DNA of 64,000 bases. Source: Pseudovibrio denitrificans JCM 12308. GTDB taxonomy: Bacteria > Pseudomonadota > Alphaproteobacteria > Rhizobiales > Stappiaceae. Position numbers and translations under genes: made by a program. Location: contig NZ_BAZK01000015.1 in assembly GCF_001310815.1 (NCBI RefSeq), positions 1 to 64,000 of the forward strand, in the 5' to 3' direction. Under the pieces are notes generated by a model. That model did not search any database, was not told the origin of the DNA, and was given only the letters and a program-made list of their open reading frames with translations. This document shows positions 49,297 to 59,072 of this stretch, in pieces; position 1 is the first letter of the stretch, and every line of letters begins with the position of its first letter.

Positions 49297-50808
49297 TTAG
49301 TTATTTGCCCAGTGAACCTGCGACAAGTCATTGCCTGGTGTCGGAGAGTTGCGCCAAAGCCCCTTCACATTGGCATTCCAAACACCTGACTTCGCCAGCT
49401 GGAACAGATACACATTCACCGCGTCGTCAGAGATAATCTGCTGAGCCTGTTTCAAAAGCTCATAACGCTTCTCTTCATCAACAGTTACATTCAGCTCTTC
49501 AATCACGTTCTTGAAGGCGTCACTGTTGTAGTTGAAGTAGTACTTCTCACGCGCATAAATGCCAATATCCATTGGCTCAACATGAGAGACGATGGTGAAG
49601 TCGTAGTTCGTCTCTTTAAATACCTCAGAAAGCCACTGTGCCCACTCAACCGGAATGATCTTCAGGTCAATGCCAACTTTCTTCAAATCTGATGCAATCA
49701 ACTCACCACCGCGGCGCGCATAGGTTGGCGGAGGCAGCTTCAGCGTTGCACTGAAGCCATCAGCGTAACCGGCCTTGGCAAGCAGCTCTTTCGCCTTTGC
49801 TGGATCGTAAGGATAAAGCCCCGTCAGATCGTTATAGGCAGGATGGTGTGGCGCAAAGTGCGTGCCGATTGGAGTGCCCAGGCCGAACATCGCCCCATCA
49901 ATCAGCGCCTGCTTGTTAATCGCATGAGAAATAGCCTGGCGAACCATCTTGTTCTTGAGTGGACCACGGGTGTTGTTCATCGCAAGGATGGTTTCACCCT
50001 CAGTGGTCCCAATCGCAACTTCAAAACGTGGATCAGCTTCAAACTGAGCAATAGTTTCCGGTGCAGAGAAGGTTGGAAACGCATCAAGGTCACCAGAGAT
50101 CATCGCAGCAAAAGCAGCATTTGGATCAGAAATAAAACGGAAGGACGCCTTATCTAGCTGAGGTTGATCACCCCAATAGCCATCAAAGCGGGAAATGCGG
50201 ATTTCCTGCCCCTTCATCCAGCGATCGAACTTGAATGGTCCGGTGCCAATCGGTTTCGTTTTGTTGCTCTCGGCTGATTTAGGAGAAACGATAACTGCGT
50301 CACCCCAAGCCAGATTATAAGCTAGATTGCCACTTGGTGTGGTGAGTTTGATATCAACGGTTTCCGGATCAACCACCACCACTTCATCAATCGCTGCAAA
50401 CAAAGGCTTCTGGGCATTCACACTGCCTTCTGCCCGTGCGCGATCAATGGAAAACTTGACGTCCTCAGCTGAAAAGGGTGTTCCGTCGTGGAAGACAACA
50501 CCCTTTTGCAGATGGAAACGATAGGTCATTCCATCTTCGCTCACATCCCAGGATTTGGCGAGAGAAGGCTGAACGCTTCCATCAGGGCCGATACGTGTCA
50601 GACCCTGAAAGATGTTTTGATAAACCACTTCATCAATCGCAGCAGCTGCGCCTGCAGTTGCATCAAGATGAGGAGGTTCAAGTACCATTCCCAAAGACAG
50701 GGAAGATTTGGCTTCAGCAGAACCGTGCGCACCTGTAAGTGCTGCAAGGACGAGGGCCGCGCCTCCAGCAAGGCAAAGCAGCCGACTTTTTAATGACTTT
50801 GCATGCAT
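49297..50808 (-). CDS. Periplasmic substrate-binding protein, SBP family 5
   Basis: The binding protein of the second peptide-type importer, 503 residues. Its signal peptide is AGGAALVLAALTGAHGSAEA. The family features are QPSLAKSWDVSEDGMTYRFH, GTPFSAEDVKFSIDRAR and VRQAISHAINKQALIDGAMF. There is a 196-bp gap to the downstream permease gene, and it starts 20 bp after the M20 peptidase gene, so peptidase and importer form one unit. The ligand is likely a peptide or amino-acid conjugate, judged by the M20 partner. Confidence 0.92.
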   Translation of the reverse strand: MHAKSLKSRLLCLAGGAALVLAALTGAHGSAEAKSSLSLGMVLEPPHLDATAGAAAAIDEVVYQNIFQGLTRIGPDGSVQPSLAKSWDVSEDGMTYRFHLQKGVVFHDGTPFSAEDVKFSIDRARAEGSVNAQKPLFAAIDEVVVVDPETVDIKLTTPSGNLAYNLAWGDAVIVSPKSAESNKTKPIGTGPFKFDRWMKGQEIRISRFDGYWGDQPQLDKASFRFISDPNAAFAAMISGDLDAFPTFSAPETIAQFEADPRFEVAIGTTEGETILAMNNTRGPLKNKMVRQAISHAINKQALIDGAMFGLGTPIGTHFAPHHPAYNDLTGLYPYDPAKAKELLAKAGYADGFSATLKLPPPTYARRGGELIASDLKKVGIDLKIIPVEWAQWLSEVFKETNYDFTIVSHVEPMDIGIYAREKYYFNYNSDAFKNVIEELNVTVDEEKRYELLKQAQQIISDDAVNVYLFQLAKSGVWNANVKGLWRNSPTPGNDLSQVHWANN

Positions 50809-50828
50809 TCCATTCCGTCCCTTATACT

Positions 50829-52142
50829 TTAAGAGTGCACGTGATCAGACTGTGTTCTTGTTATTGGACTTGCATCAGGCTCTGTAAGAAGAGAGTACGC
50901 CGCCAGTGCCATTACTTTTGCGCTGTCTACGAGATCCTCAATTCCAACAAATTCGTCCGGCCTGTGCGCCATCTCAAGTTTGCCTGGGCCATACGCAATA
51001 CAATCGTGTAAGTGGCCAAGCCGTGTTATGTGCTTCTGATCATATGTCCCCGGAGAGACCACATATGACGCATCCTTTTGAAGCACGTCTTTAATTCCGT
51101 CTGCGACTGCGCGCGCGACTGGGGAGTCTTTGTCGGCCATCACAGGGAGAACTTCAAGGAGATCCTTAAGTTCATATTCGAAATTTCTACGTGTTTTACG
51201 CAGATTTTCTAATATTTCAACTATCTCTTGTTTCACGTCCTCCAAAGGCTCTTCAATCAGGAAGCGACGATCCAGTACGATGCGGCAGCTATCTGCAACA
51301 CAAGGGGAGGGAAGACCGTCATGTCTTTCATCCTGCCCGCCATGTAACGAATTGATATTTAAAGTAGATGATCGGGCGCCGGGAGGAATAACCGGCATTT
51401 GTGTTTGTTTTTTGCTGAGCGCAGGGTAAAGCTCGTCTTCAAGGACGTTCAAAAACGCCCCCATGTGACGAATTGCGCTGTCTCCTAAGAACGGCATTGA
51501 GCCGTGTGCAATAGATCCGCGAGTCTCGATCTCGCTCCACCAGACCCCTCTGTGCCCAAGACAGACCTGATCCTTATGCAATGGTTCCGGGATGATTACA
51601 TGATCAACGCGTGGCTTGGAAAAGTATCCATGTCTGGCAAGATAAGCCACGCCGCCAAGCCCGCCGGACTCTTCATCAACGGTGCCTGAGATCTCAATCG
51701 CACCGTAAAACTCGGGGAAGCACTCAATCAGAGATTCAGCCGCAATAATAGAAGAAGCCAAGCCGCCCTTCATATCACAGGCACCACGCCCAAAGACCTT
51801 ACCGTCTTTGACAACTCCTGCGAATGGGTCAACCGTCCAGCCATATCCAACTTCGACTACATCAATGTGTGAGTTGAAATGCACGCAAGGTCCTGGACCG
51901 CGCCCCTCATATCGACAGATGACATTGATGCGAGGATAACGGTCAGAGTCGCCAGGGGTGCTTTCACCTCTGACATACTCAACCTGAAAGCCTTTGCGCT
52001 TTAAGCGTTCTCCAATAAACTCGGCGCAAGGGCGATAAGCTTCCCCGGGAGGATTGATAGTCGGAAACGCAATCAGATCTCGTGTCAGAGCCACAAGCTC
52101 CTCTACTTTGCTCTCGACAGATTGCCTGAGTTCATCCCGCAT
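50829..52142 (-). CDS. M20-family metallopeptidase/deacylase (ArgE/DapE-like)
   Basis: A zinc hydrolase of about 437 residues that cleaves an amide bond in a peptide or N-acyl amino acid. Metal ligands are in FNSHIDVVEVGYGW, GRGACDMKGG and IIPEPLHKDQ, the general base is in TVDEESGGLGGVAYL, and the final His is in GKLEMAHRPDEFVG. The ATG at 52142 has GGGGGG a few bases upstream; the longer frame to 52196 is not needed. It heads an operon with a peptide-type importer, so hydrolysis of the imported compound is likely. Confidence 0.88.
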   Translation of the reverse strand: MRDELRQSVESKVEELVALTRDLIAFPTINPPGEAYRPCAEFIGERLKRKGFQVEYVRGESTPGDSDRYPRINVICRYEGRGPGPCVHFNSHIDVVEVGYGWTVDPFAGVVKDGKVFGRGACDMKGGLASSIIAAESLIECFPEFYGAIEISGTVDEESGGLGGVAYLARHGYFSKPRVDHVIIPEPLHKDQVCLGHRGVWWSEIETRGSIAHGSMPFLGDSAIRHMGAFLNVLEDELYPALSKKQTQMPVIPPGARSSTLNINSLHGGQDERHDGLPSPCVADSCRIVLDRRFLIEEPLEDVKQEIVEILENLRKTRRNFEYELKDLLEVLPVMADKDSPVARAVADGIKDVLQKDASYVVSPGTYDQKHITRLGHLHDCIAYGPGKLEMAHRPDEFVGIEDLVDSAKVMALAAYSLLTEPDASPITRTQSDHVHS

Positions 52143-52392
52143 TGTCCCCCCAATCAAATGCTTAAATGAATTAACGAATATCGTGACCCGTCCCAAATCG
52201 GCTGAATACCCCTGAAAAGTACTAGGTAAGTTGACGATAAAGAGACTGGTAAAATGCCTTAATTATTTTCGAGAGAATGTGTGGAACACTGAAACTCCAC
52301 GTGTTTTGAGGGTTTTTGCCTGCACCTTCTGAGTTTACGAATAGTCTACTCGTTTGTTTGAAAGTGATCCTGAAAATATGACTGGCAATAGC

Positions 52393-53778
52393 ATGAGCAA
52401 AATCACACCTGTGATTCTGTCGGGTGGGTTTGGATCTCGCCTCTGGCCTCTGTCCCGTAGAGAAAGGCCAAAACAATTTTTGCCAATCTTTTCAGGACAA
52501 AGCCTCTTTCAAAAGACATGTGAACGAGTGAGTTCCGAGCAGTTCCGCGCTCCTCTGGTCATCTCCAATCAGGATCATCGCTTTCTGATCGGCGAGCAAA
52601 TGGCAGAACTCGGCATTAAGCTCAGGCTATTGTACTGGAGCCATGCGGACGCAATACAGCAGCACCAGCGGCTCTTGCAGCTCTCATGGCTCTGCAGACA
52701 GATGAAAACGCCATCGTATTGCTGCTGCCGTCAGACCATCTGGTCGCAGATGACAAAGAGTTTCTGTGCGCTGTAGAAGCTGCGCAGACTGCCGCTGATG
52801 CTGGGCAGATCGTGACCTTTGGTATTGAGCCAAGCGAACCCAACACCGGCTACGGCTACATCAAGCTGTGTGAGGGCAGTGAGTCTGTCCGCAAGGTCGA
52901 TGCTTTTGTTGAAAAACCGGATCTGGCAACCGCGGAAGAGTTCCTCAAAGACGGCAACTACCTCTGGAACGCCGGCATCTTTATGTACTCAGCTGCTGCC
53001 ATGCGCGATGCTTTCCAAAAGCATGCACCGATATCTGGGAGCAGGTGGCCAAGGCCTCTGAGAATGCAAGGCACGATCTAGACTTTCTGAGACTGGAAGA
53101 AGAAGCCTTCGCGCAGGTGCGCAACATCTCTTTCGACTACGCAATTATGGAGAATGAAGAGAATGTTGCCTGCGTTCCCACTGATCCAGGTTGGAGTGAT
53201 CTGGCTCATGGCCAGCAATCTGGGAGTCCATGGCCAAGAATGATGAGGGTAACTCTGCTTTAGGCGAAGCGATCTTCGAACAGTCCAAAAATTGCCTCGT
53301 TTATTCTGAAGATGCCCTCGTCAGCGTTGTCGGCTTGGAAGATGTTATGGTCGTCAACACCAAGGACGCACTCCTCGTCGCCGCAAAAGATAAGGCGCAG
53401 GACGTGAAGAAGGTGGTGGAACAACTGGACAAGGCAAACCGGCCTGAAACTGTTCAACACCGCCGCGTTTACCGCCCATGGGGGTGGAGTGAGCGTATCT
53501 CAGAAGGCGAGCGCTTCCGTGTGCAGTCTATGATGATCGAACCTGGCAAAGGCCTGACACTGCAGCGCCACATCCACCGTGCAGAGCACTGGGTTGTTGT
53601 GAGTGGAACGCTGGAAGTGACCATTGATGGGAAAGATGAGCTGATTTCAGAAAATCAGTCTGTCTTTGTCCCGCTTGGAGCAAGGCACAAATTACAAAAT
53701 CCGGGAAAAATCCCGGTTCGCATGATCGAAGTCCAGTCCGGCGCATACATCGCCGAGGATGATATCCTGCGAGTATAA
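52393..53778 (+). CDS. manC: Mannose-1-phosphate guanylyltransferase / mannose-6-phosphate isomerase (three frameshifts)
   Basis: It makes GDP-mannose from mannose 1-phosphate; the C-terminal cupin domain is the isomerase of the type II family. Present are PVILSGGFGSRLWPLSRRER (nucleotide site), LLLPSDHLVADD, FVEKPDLATAEEFL, and in the cupin RPWGWSERISEGERF and RHIHRAEHWVVVSGTLEVT. Three single bases are missing: C near 52622, restoring GIKPQAIVLEPCGRNTAAPA; G near 53030, restoring KHAPDIWEQVAKASE; and G near 53203, restoring WSDLGSWPAIWESMAKNDEG. Repaired length is about 462 residues. Start choices are ATG 52393 (SKITPVILSGG, preferred by homology) or 52378; neither has a good Shine-Dalgarno. 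manB follows 109 bp later. Confidence 0.92.
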
Positions 53779-53887
53779 CGTGAATTTGAAAACCGTTTGG
53801 TGGGTAACGAAACACATTCAAACGGAGTTTGATAAAAGCGTCACGTCTCTGCACTACCAGTGACCTGATGCTTACCTAGGAGAAAAT

Positions 53888-55399
53888 ATGTCAGTTAAAC
53901 CGGTTTCACAGCTAACGCCGAACACCTTGGCCTATGAAACAACACCGTTGGTCAAGCCGACCGGTTTTCGCGAGTACGACGCGCGCTGGCTCTTTGAAGA
54001 AGAGATCAACCTGAAGGGCATTCAGGCTCTGGGTGAGGGGCTCGGAACTCTCATTCATGAACTTGGTGTTCGCCCTGAGATCGTAACTGGTCATGATTTC
54101 CGCGGTTACTCTGCCTCTATCAAAATGGCTCTGATCACGGGTCTCATGTCCTCTGGCATCAAGGTGCATGACATTGGCCTCGCCATGTCTCCGATGGCCT
54201 ACTACGCGCAGTTTGATCTGGATGTCCCCTGCGTGGCGATGGTTACAGCTTCCCACAACGACAACGGCTGGACCGGTGTGAAGATGGGCGCAAACCGTCC
54301 GTTGACTTTTGGTCCGGAAGAAATGGGTCGCCTGAAAGAGATCGTTCTGGAAGGGAAAAGTGATCTGCGTGGTGGTGGTTCCTATGAGTATCACCCGGAT
54401 CTGGCAGACCGCTATATCGCGGACCTGACTGAACGCGAGAAGCTGAAACGCCCGATCAAAGCTGTCGTGGCATGTGGTAACGGCACAGCAGGTGCCTTCG
54501 CTCCGCGTATTCTTGAAGCGCTGGGCGTAGATGTCATTCCGCTAGACTGCGAGCTGGACCATACCTTCCCGAACTACAATCCAAATCCGGAAGACATGAA
54601 GATGCTTCATGCGATCCGCGATAAAGTACTGGAAACCGGTGCTGAAGTCGGTTTGGGCTTTGATGGTGATGGCGACCGCTGTGGTGTGGTTGATAACGAA
54701 GGTGAAGAGATCTTTGCCGATAAGGTTGGCGTCATGCTCGCCCGCGATATCTCCGCACTGCATCCGGAAACCCAGTTCGTTGTAGATGTGAAGTCAACCG
54801 GCCTGTACCACACAGACCCGGTCCTCAAAGCCAATGGCGCGAAGACTGACTACTTCAAAACCGGTCACTCTTACATCAAACGTCGCGTAACTGAGCTTGG
54901 TGCGATCGCTGGTTTCGAAAAGTCAGGCCACTATTTCTTCAACCCACCAATTGGCCGTGGGTATGATGATGGTGTTGTCTCCGCTGTTGCTGTTCTGGAC
55001 ATGATGGACCGCAACCCGGATAAGACCATGGCGGACCTGCGCCGTGACCTGCCAAAAACCTGGGGCTCCCCAACCATGGCAGCAAAATGCGCAGATGAGA
55101 TCAAGTACGATGTGGTTGATCGTGTTGTTGAGCGCTTCAAGTCTATGAAGGCGGAAGGTGCGAAAGTGTCTGGTCATGACATTGATGACCTCATCACTGT
55201 AAACGGCGTTCGTGTTGTTTGTGATGATGGCACCTGGGGCCTTGTTCGCGCATCCTCCAACAAGCCTGAACTGGTTGTTGTGGTGGAAAGCCCGGTTTCT
55301 GAAGAGCGCCTGCATGAGATGTTCAAGGCAATGGATTCAGTCCTGCGCGAAAATCCAGAGGTTGGTGACTACAACCAGACACTTGCTGAACTGGCCTAA
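53888..55399 (+). CDS. manB: Phosphomannomutase / phosphoglucomutase
   Basis: It interconverts mannose 6-phosphate and mannose 1-phosphate, supplying ManC for GDP-mannose and surface polysaccharide. The 503 residues carry the phosphoserine loop VTASHNDNGWTGVKMGANRP (Asp where most have Pro), the magnesium site GFDGDGDRCGVVD, the sugar-binding loop AGFEKSGHYFF and the phosphate-binding RASSNKPELVV. AGGAG sits 5 bases before the ATG. Confidence 0.92.
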   Translation: MSVKPVSQLTPNTLAYETTPLVKPTGFREYDARWLFEEEINLKGIQALGEGLGTLIHELGVRPEIVTGHDFRGYSASIKMALITGLMSSGIKVHDIGLAMSPMAYYAQFDLDVPCVAMVTASHNDNGWTGVKMGANRPLTFGPEEMGRLKEIVLEGKSDLRGGGSYEYHPDLADRYIADLTEREKLKRPIKAVVACGNGTAGAFAPRILEALGVDVIPLDCELDHTFPNYNPNPEDMKMLHAIRDKVLETGAEVGLGFDGDGDRCGVVDNEGEEIFADKVGVMLARDISALHPETQFVVDVKSTGLYHTDPVLKANGAKTDYFKTGHSYIKRRVTELGAIAGFEKSGHYFFNPPIGRGYDDGVVSAVAVLDMMDRNPDKTMADLRRDLPKTWGSPTMAAKCADEIKYDVVDRVVERFKSMKAEGAKVSGHDIDDLITVNGVRVVCDDGTWGLVRASSNKPELVVVVESPVSEERLHEMFKAMDSVLRENPEVGDYNQTLAELA

Positions 55400-55422
55400 C
55401 GCCTAAACAGAATAAAGACGCT

Positions 55423-55456
55423 AAAAACGCCGGCCTTTTGGGACCGGCGTTTTTGT
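55423..55456 (+). terminator. Terminator after manB
   Basis: AAAACGCCGG (55424-55433) pairs with CCGGCGTTTT (55444-55453), with an inner CC/GG pairing and one bulged A. A further T and G follow. Confidence 0.9.
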
Positions 55457-55489
55457 TATGGGACTACTTGCACAAGGGGTGGGGGATGG

Positions 55490-56329
55490 CTAGTAGCCCG
55501 CAAAGTAAAGCAGGTCGACAATGTACTTGCGTACTGCTGGGCCATGCGGTTTCTGTAACCCAATGATCGCATCGTAGAGGCGAACCTCACTGTCACAGAG
55601 CTGCTTGTCGGTTGGGTCCGCAGCAAAAATGCGGCTCAGTGACTCCATTGGGTACACTTTCACAAGCGCATCAAAGGCAGCGTTCACCGGAAGATACAAG
55701 TCCGTATCAGTCGGCTTATCTGTTGCCTGACCAATCACGCGGATTTTCTTCTTCGATGGCTCAGTCGGGTAATGAATGACAAGCCCGTCATCCTTGGCTT
55801 TCACTTGCGCATCTGCAAGCAAGCGGAAGAGAACCAGCCCTTCTTTGGTGCTTTCGCTTTCCACCTCTGTGTAGCTGTCCAGAAATGCGCCAGTCGACCC
55901 GGAGAAGACTTGCGCACAAATCAGCTCACCCTTGCTCTTTTTCAGCTTCAAAGTGAGGGCGCGCTTGGCTTTCAGGACCTCGATGATTTTATCGTCATCA
56001 GCATACTTCAAGAGAGGCCGATACACCTGCAGGGCGCGATAGAGCATGTCATGCAAACTCTTGGCCAACACCCGCTCATCAGCACCTGATTGAATCTCTT
56101 TCTCAATTTGAGTCTGCAGGTCTTTGTAAAGACTCGGAAAATCTCCCTTGATCATGGGCAGAGAGGGAATGTCCGCGACAAGCGCATCCAGCACTTTGGG
56201 CTGATCCTTACCATCAGCAGCCTGGCTTTCCTGCGTCAGATATCCGCCAAAATCAAAGTAAAGCAAGGTCGCCACGATAGTGACGACAACCAAAGGAACG
56301 CCAACGTATTCCGCAAGCTTACCAATCAT
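55490..56329 (-). CDS. Hypothetical membrane-anchored protein
   Basis: Not recognised. The 279 residues begin with one membrane helix or uncleaved signal (about residues 8-27, VGVPLVVVTIVATLLYFDFG), followed by a soluble, presumably periplasmic domain rich in Lys and Asp. Two cysteines (ICAQVFS and QLCDSEVRLYD) might form a disulfide. It has no neighbour on the same strand close by. Its frame shows normal codon use and no breaks, so it is a real gene of unknown function. Confidence 0.75.
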   Translation of the reverse strand: MIGKLAEYVGVPLVVVTIVATLLYFDFGGYLTQESQAADGKDQPKVLDALVADIPSLPMIKGDFPSLYKDLQTQIEKEIQSGADERVLAKSLHDMLYRALQVYRPLLKYADDDKIIEVLKAKRALTLKLKKSKGELICAQVFSGSTGAFLDSYTEVESESTKEGLVLFRLLADAQVKAKDDGLVIHYPTEPSKKKIRVIGQATDKPTDTDLYLPVNAAFDALVKVYPMESLSRIFAADPTDKQLCDSEVRLYDAIIGLQKPHGPAVRKYIVDLLYFAGY

Positions 56330-56441
56330 CTCATTTTGCCTTCAAGTTACAGTCAGGAGGGTATGCCGACTGTATATTATAAATTATCAAAAATGACAAT
56401 TTATAATTTTAAAGGCTTGAAACCGACTCTAAATCAGTGTG

Positions 56442-57332
56442 TTACAGGTGGTTTCTAAAGAGATCCTTCTCTTGCTTTACCAGATCACTGATGAAATCCG
56501 AGACAGCTTTGATACGGCGCAGGTGGCGTGCGCTTTCATGGGTCACAAGATAGTAACTGCGTGAAATCCGCCGTTCAGGCAGCACAGGCACGAAGTCATC
56601 ATTACCGTCCGCAATAAACCCGTGAAGGATGCCGATTCCGCTGCCAGCTCGCACAGCTTCCGTCTGCCCAAGAGCACTGGCGCACTCCAGACGTGACTGC
56701 CACTCCTTGGAGAACTCAGCGGAGTAGTTGAGAGAGGAGGCAAAGATCAGATCGTCCACATATCCAATCAGGCGATGCTGCTTCAGCTCTTCTTCGGTCT
56801 GCGGCAGGCCATAGCGATCAGCATAGGTACGGGAAGCATAAAGACCCAGAGAGTAATCCGTCAGTTTACGGCTGACCAAACGCCCATGTTCTGGTTGGCC
56901 CACTGTCACGGCCAAATCAGCCTCGCGCTTTGAAAGCGAAAAAGCCCGGTGGAGAGGAACCAATTGCAGCGTCAGGTCTGGATAACGTTCATTAAGAGCG
57001 CCAAGGCGGGGGGCCAGAAACGCAACACCAAAGCCGTCAGGAGCGCCAATGCGCACGGCGCCGGAAAGCTCCACGTCCGTCCCGCCGATTTCAGCGCGAG
57101 CAGAAAGCATCTCCGTTTCCATGCTCTCAGCAAACTCAAAGAACCGCTCACCTTCACTGGTCAAGGCGCAGCCCGTGGTTCGACGATCTATCAGTTTAGC
57201 CTGCAAGGCAGCCTCAAGAGCGGAGAGGCGGCGGGCAACGGTTGCATGGTTGAGGCCCAGCCTTTGAGCAGCTCCCAAAATCTGTCCGGAGCGCGCCACA
57301 GCAAGAAACACTCTTGCATCATCCCAGTTCAT
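56442..57332 (-). CDS. LysR-family transcriptional regulator, divergent from mmsA
   Basis: A regulator of about 296 residues. The N-terminal winged helix-turn-helix covers about residues 4-60 (RSGQILGAAQRLGLNHATVA, then RRLSALEAALQAKLIDR), followed by a LysR effector-binding domain (RIGAPDGFGVAFLAPRLGAL). I start at ATG 57332 (NWDDARVFLAVAR) because the helix-turn-helix begins there; the eight extra codons to 57356 are not family-like. It is transcribed away from mmsA over about 190 bp, so control of mmsA and of itself is the natural inference. The effector is unknown. Confidence 0.9.
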   Translation of the reverse strand: MNWDDARVFLAVARSGQILGAAQRLGLNHATVARRLSALEAALQAKLIDRRTTGCALTSEGERFFEFAESMETEMLSARAEIGGTDVELSGAVRIGAPDGFGVAFLAPRLGALNERYPDLTLQLVPLHRAFSLSKREADLAVTVGQPEHGRLVSRKLTDYSLGLYASRTYADRYGLPQTEEELKQHRLIGYVDDLIFASSLNYSAEFSKEWQSRLECASALGQTEAVRAGSGIGILHGFIADGNDDFVPVLPERRISRSYYLVTHESARHLRRIKAVSDFISDLVKQEKDLFRNHL

Positions 57333-57522
57333 GATTTTTGATTGCTCCCATTCCAAGTGCTGCGCAGTTTGTTCTTTAATTTTCGCACAACGGTTTCGAA
57401 TATTATCTCATTGATATGCGAAAAATATAGTTCATGCTAGGGGCATAAAGAAATTCGCTCGCAGACCTGTAAAACGCATGCGTTTGCGGGCCGCAAGAAT
57501 AGACCTGGAGAGGGAGGACCTC

Positions 57523-59022
57523 ATGGAAGAGATCGGTCATTTCATCAATGGACAACGCGTTGCAGGCAAGTCTGGCCGCGCAGCTGACGTTTTCAACCCT
57601 GCAACCGGTGAAGTTACAGCAAAAGTTGCTCTGGCAACCACAGCTGAACTGCAGGAAGCAGTAGCGATCGCTGAAAAAGCGCAGGTAGGCTGGGCAAAAA
57701 CCAACCCACAGCGCCGCGCTCGCGTAATGATGAAGTTCGTATCCCTGCTTCATCGCGACATGGACAAGCTGGCATCCAAGCTGTCCGCAGAACACGGCAA
57801 AACCTTCCCTGATGCGAAGGGCGACGTGATCCGTGGTCTCGAAGTTGCAGAATTCTGCATCGGCGCGCCGCACATGATGAAGGGTGAGTTCACCGAAGGC
57901 GCTGGTCCTGGCATCGACATGTACTCCATGCGTCAGCCTCTGGGCGTTGTTGCAGGCATCACTCCATTCAACTTCCCTGCAATGATCCCGATGTGGAAGT
58001 TCTGTGTTGCGATCGCAGCTGGTAACTCCTTCATCCTCAAGCCATCTGAGCGTAACCCTTCCGTGCCTATGATGCTCGCTGAGCTGATGCAGGAAGCTGG
58101 TCTGCCAGACGGCGTTCTGAACGTCATCAACGGCGACAAAGAAGCTGTAGACGCAATCCTCGATGATCCAATCATCCAGGCTGTTGGCTTCGTTGGTTCC
58201 ACCGCGATTGCTGAATACGTGTACACCCGCGGTACAGCTTCAGGTAAGCGCGTTCAGTGCTTCGGCGGTGCGAAAAACCACATGCTCATCATGCCAGACG
58301 CTGATCTGGATCAGGCTGCTGACGCTCTGGTTGGCGCAGGCTTCGGTGCTGCTGGCGAACGCTGCATGGCGATCTCCGTTGCTGTTCCAGTTGGTCAGGA
58401 AACCGCAGACCGTCTCATCGAGAAGCTCATCCCACGCGTTGAAGCTCTCAAGGTTGGTCCTTACACCGCTGGCGACGACGTAGACTTCGGTCCAGTCATC
58501 ACCCCACAGGCACGTGATCGTATCCTCGGTCTGGTGAACTCCGGTGTAGAGCAGGGCGCTAAGCTTGTTGTAGACGGCCGTGGCTTCAAACTGCAGGGCT
58601 ATGAAAACGGTAACTTCGTTGGTCCTTGTCTGTTCGACAACGCAACCAAAGACATGGACATCTACAAAGAAGAGATCTTTGGTCCGGTTCTGACTGTTGT
58701 TCGCGCAGAAAACTACGAAGAAGCTCTGAGCCTGCCAATGGATCACGAGTACGGCAACGGTACTGCAATCTTCACCCGTGACGGTGACACTGCACGTGAC
58801 TTCGCAAGCCGCATCAACATCGGCATGGTCGGCATCAACGTGCCAATCCCTGTGCCGCTCGCTTACCACACCTTCGGCGGTTGGAAGCGTTCTGGCTTCG
58901 GCGATCTGAATCAGCACGGTCCAGACGGCTTCAAGTTCTACACCCGCACCAAGACAGTGACATCCCGCTGGCCTTCAGGTGTTAAAGAAGGTGCAGAATT
59001 CTCTATCCCAACAATGGGCTAA
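57523..59022 (+). CDS. mmsA: CoA-acylating methylmalonate-semialdehyde dehydrogenase
   Basis: It oxidises methylmalonate semialdehyde (valine breakdown) or malonate semialdehyde to propionyl- or acetyl-CoA using NAD and CoA. The 499 residues show the aldehyde dehydrogenase fold, with PFNFPAMIPMWKFCVAIAAG, KPSERNPSVPMM and the catalytic Cys in GAAGERCMAISVAVPVG. The MmsA-type C-terminus is GGWKRSGFGDLNQHGPDGFK. The ATG at 57523 with GGGAGG upstream is preferred over an ATG 15 codons earlier. Confidence 0.94.
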   Translation: MEEIGHFINGQRVAGKSGRAADVFNPATGEVTAKVALATTAELQEAVAIAEKAQVGWAKTNPQRRARVMMKFVSLLHRDMDKLASKLSAEHGKTFPDAKGDVIRGLEVAEFCIGAPHMMKGEFTEGAGPGIDMYSMRQPLGVVAGITPFNFPAMIPMWKFCVAIAAGNSFILKPSERNPSVPMMLAELMQEAGLPDGVLNVINGDKEAVDAILDDPIIQAVGFVGSTAIAEYVYTRGTASGKRVQCFGGAKNHMLIMPDADLDQAADALVGAGFGAAGERCMAISVAVPVGQETADRLIEKLIPRVEALKVGPYTAGDDVDFGPVITPQARDRILGLVNSGVEQGAKLVVDGRGFKLQGYENGNFVGPCLFDNATKDMDIYKEEIFGPVLTVVRAENYEEALSLPMDHEYGNGTAIFTRDGDTARDFASRINIGMVGINVPIPVPLAYHTFGGWKRSGFGDLNQHGPDGFKFYTRTKTVTSRWPSGVKEGAEFSIPTMG

Positions 59023-59043
59023 GCCTTCGGGAAACAGATTTGG

Positions 59044-59072
59044 AAAAGGCGCTCTTCGGAGCGCCTTTTTTC
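59044..59072 (+). terminator. Terminator after mmsA
   Basis: AAGGCGCTC (59046-59054), TTCG tetraloop, then GAGCGCCTT (59059-59067) and a T run. The hairpin abuts the end of the convergent gene (59071). Confidence 0.93.

Noticed and set aside
824..53203. Programmed ribosomal frameshifting as the reason for the many frame breaks
   Set aside because: The breaks fall at many unrelated sites without a slippery heptamer or downstream structure in common, and in genes not known to use frameshifting. All are fixed by one added base in a short run.
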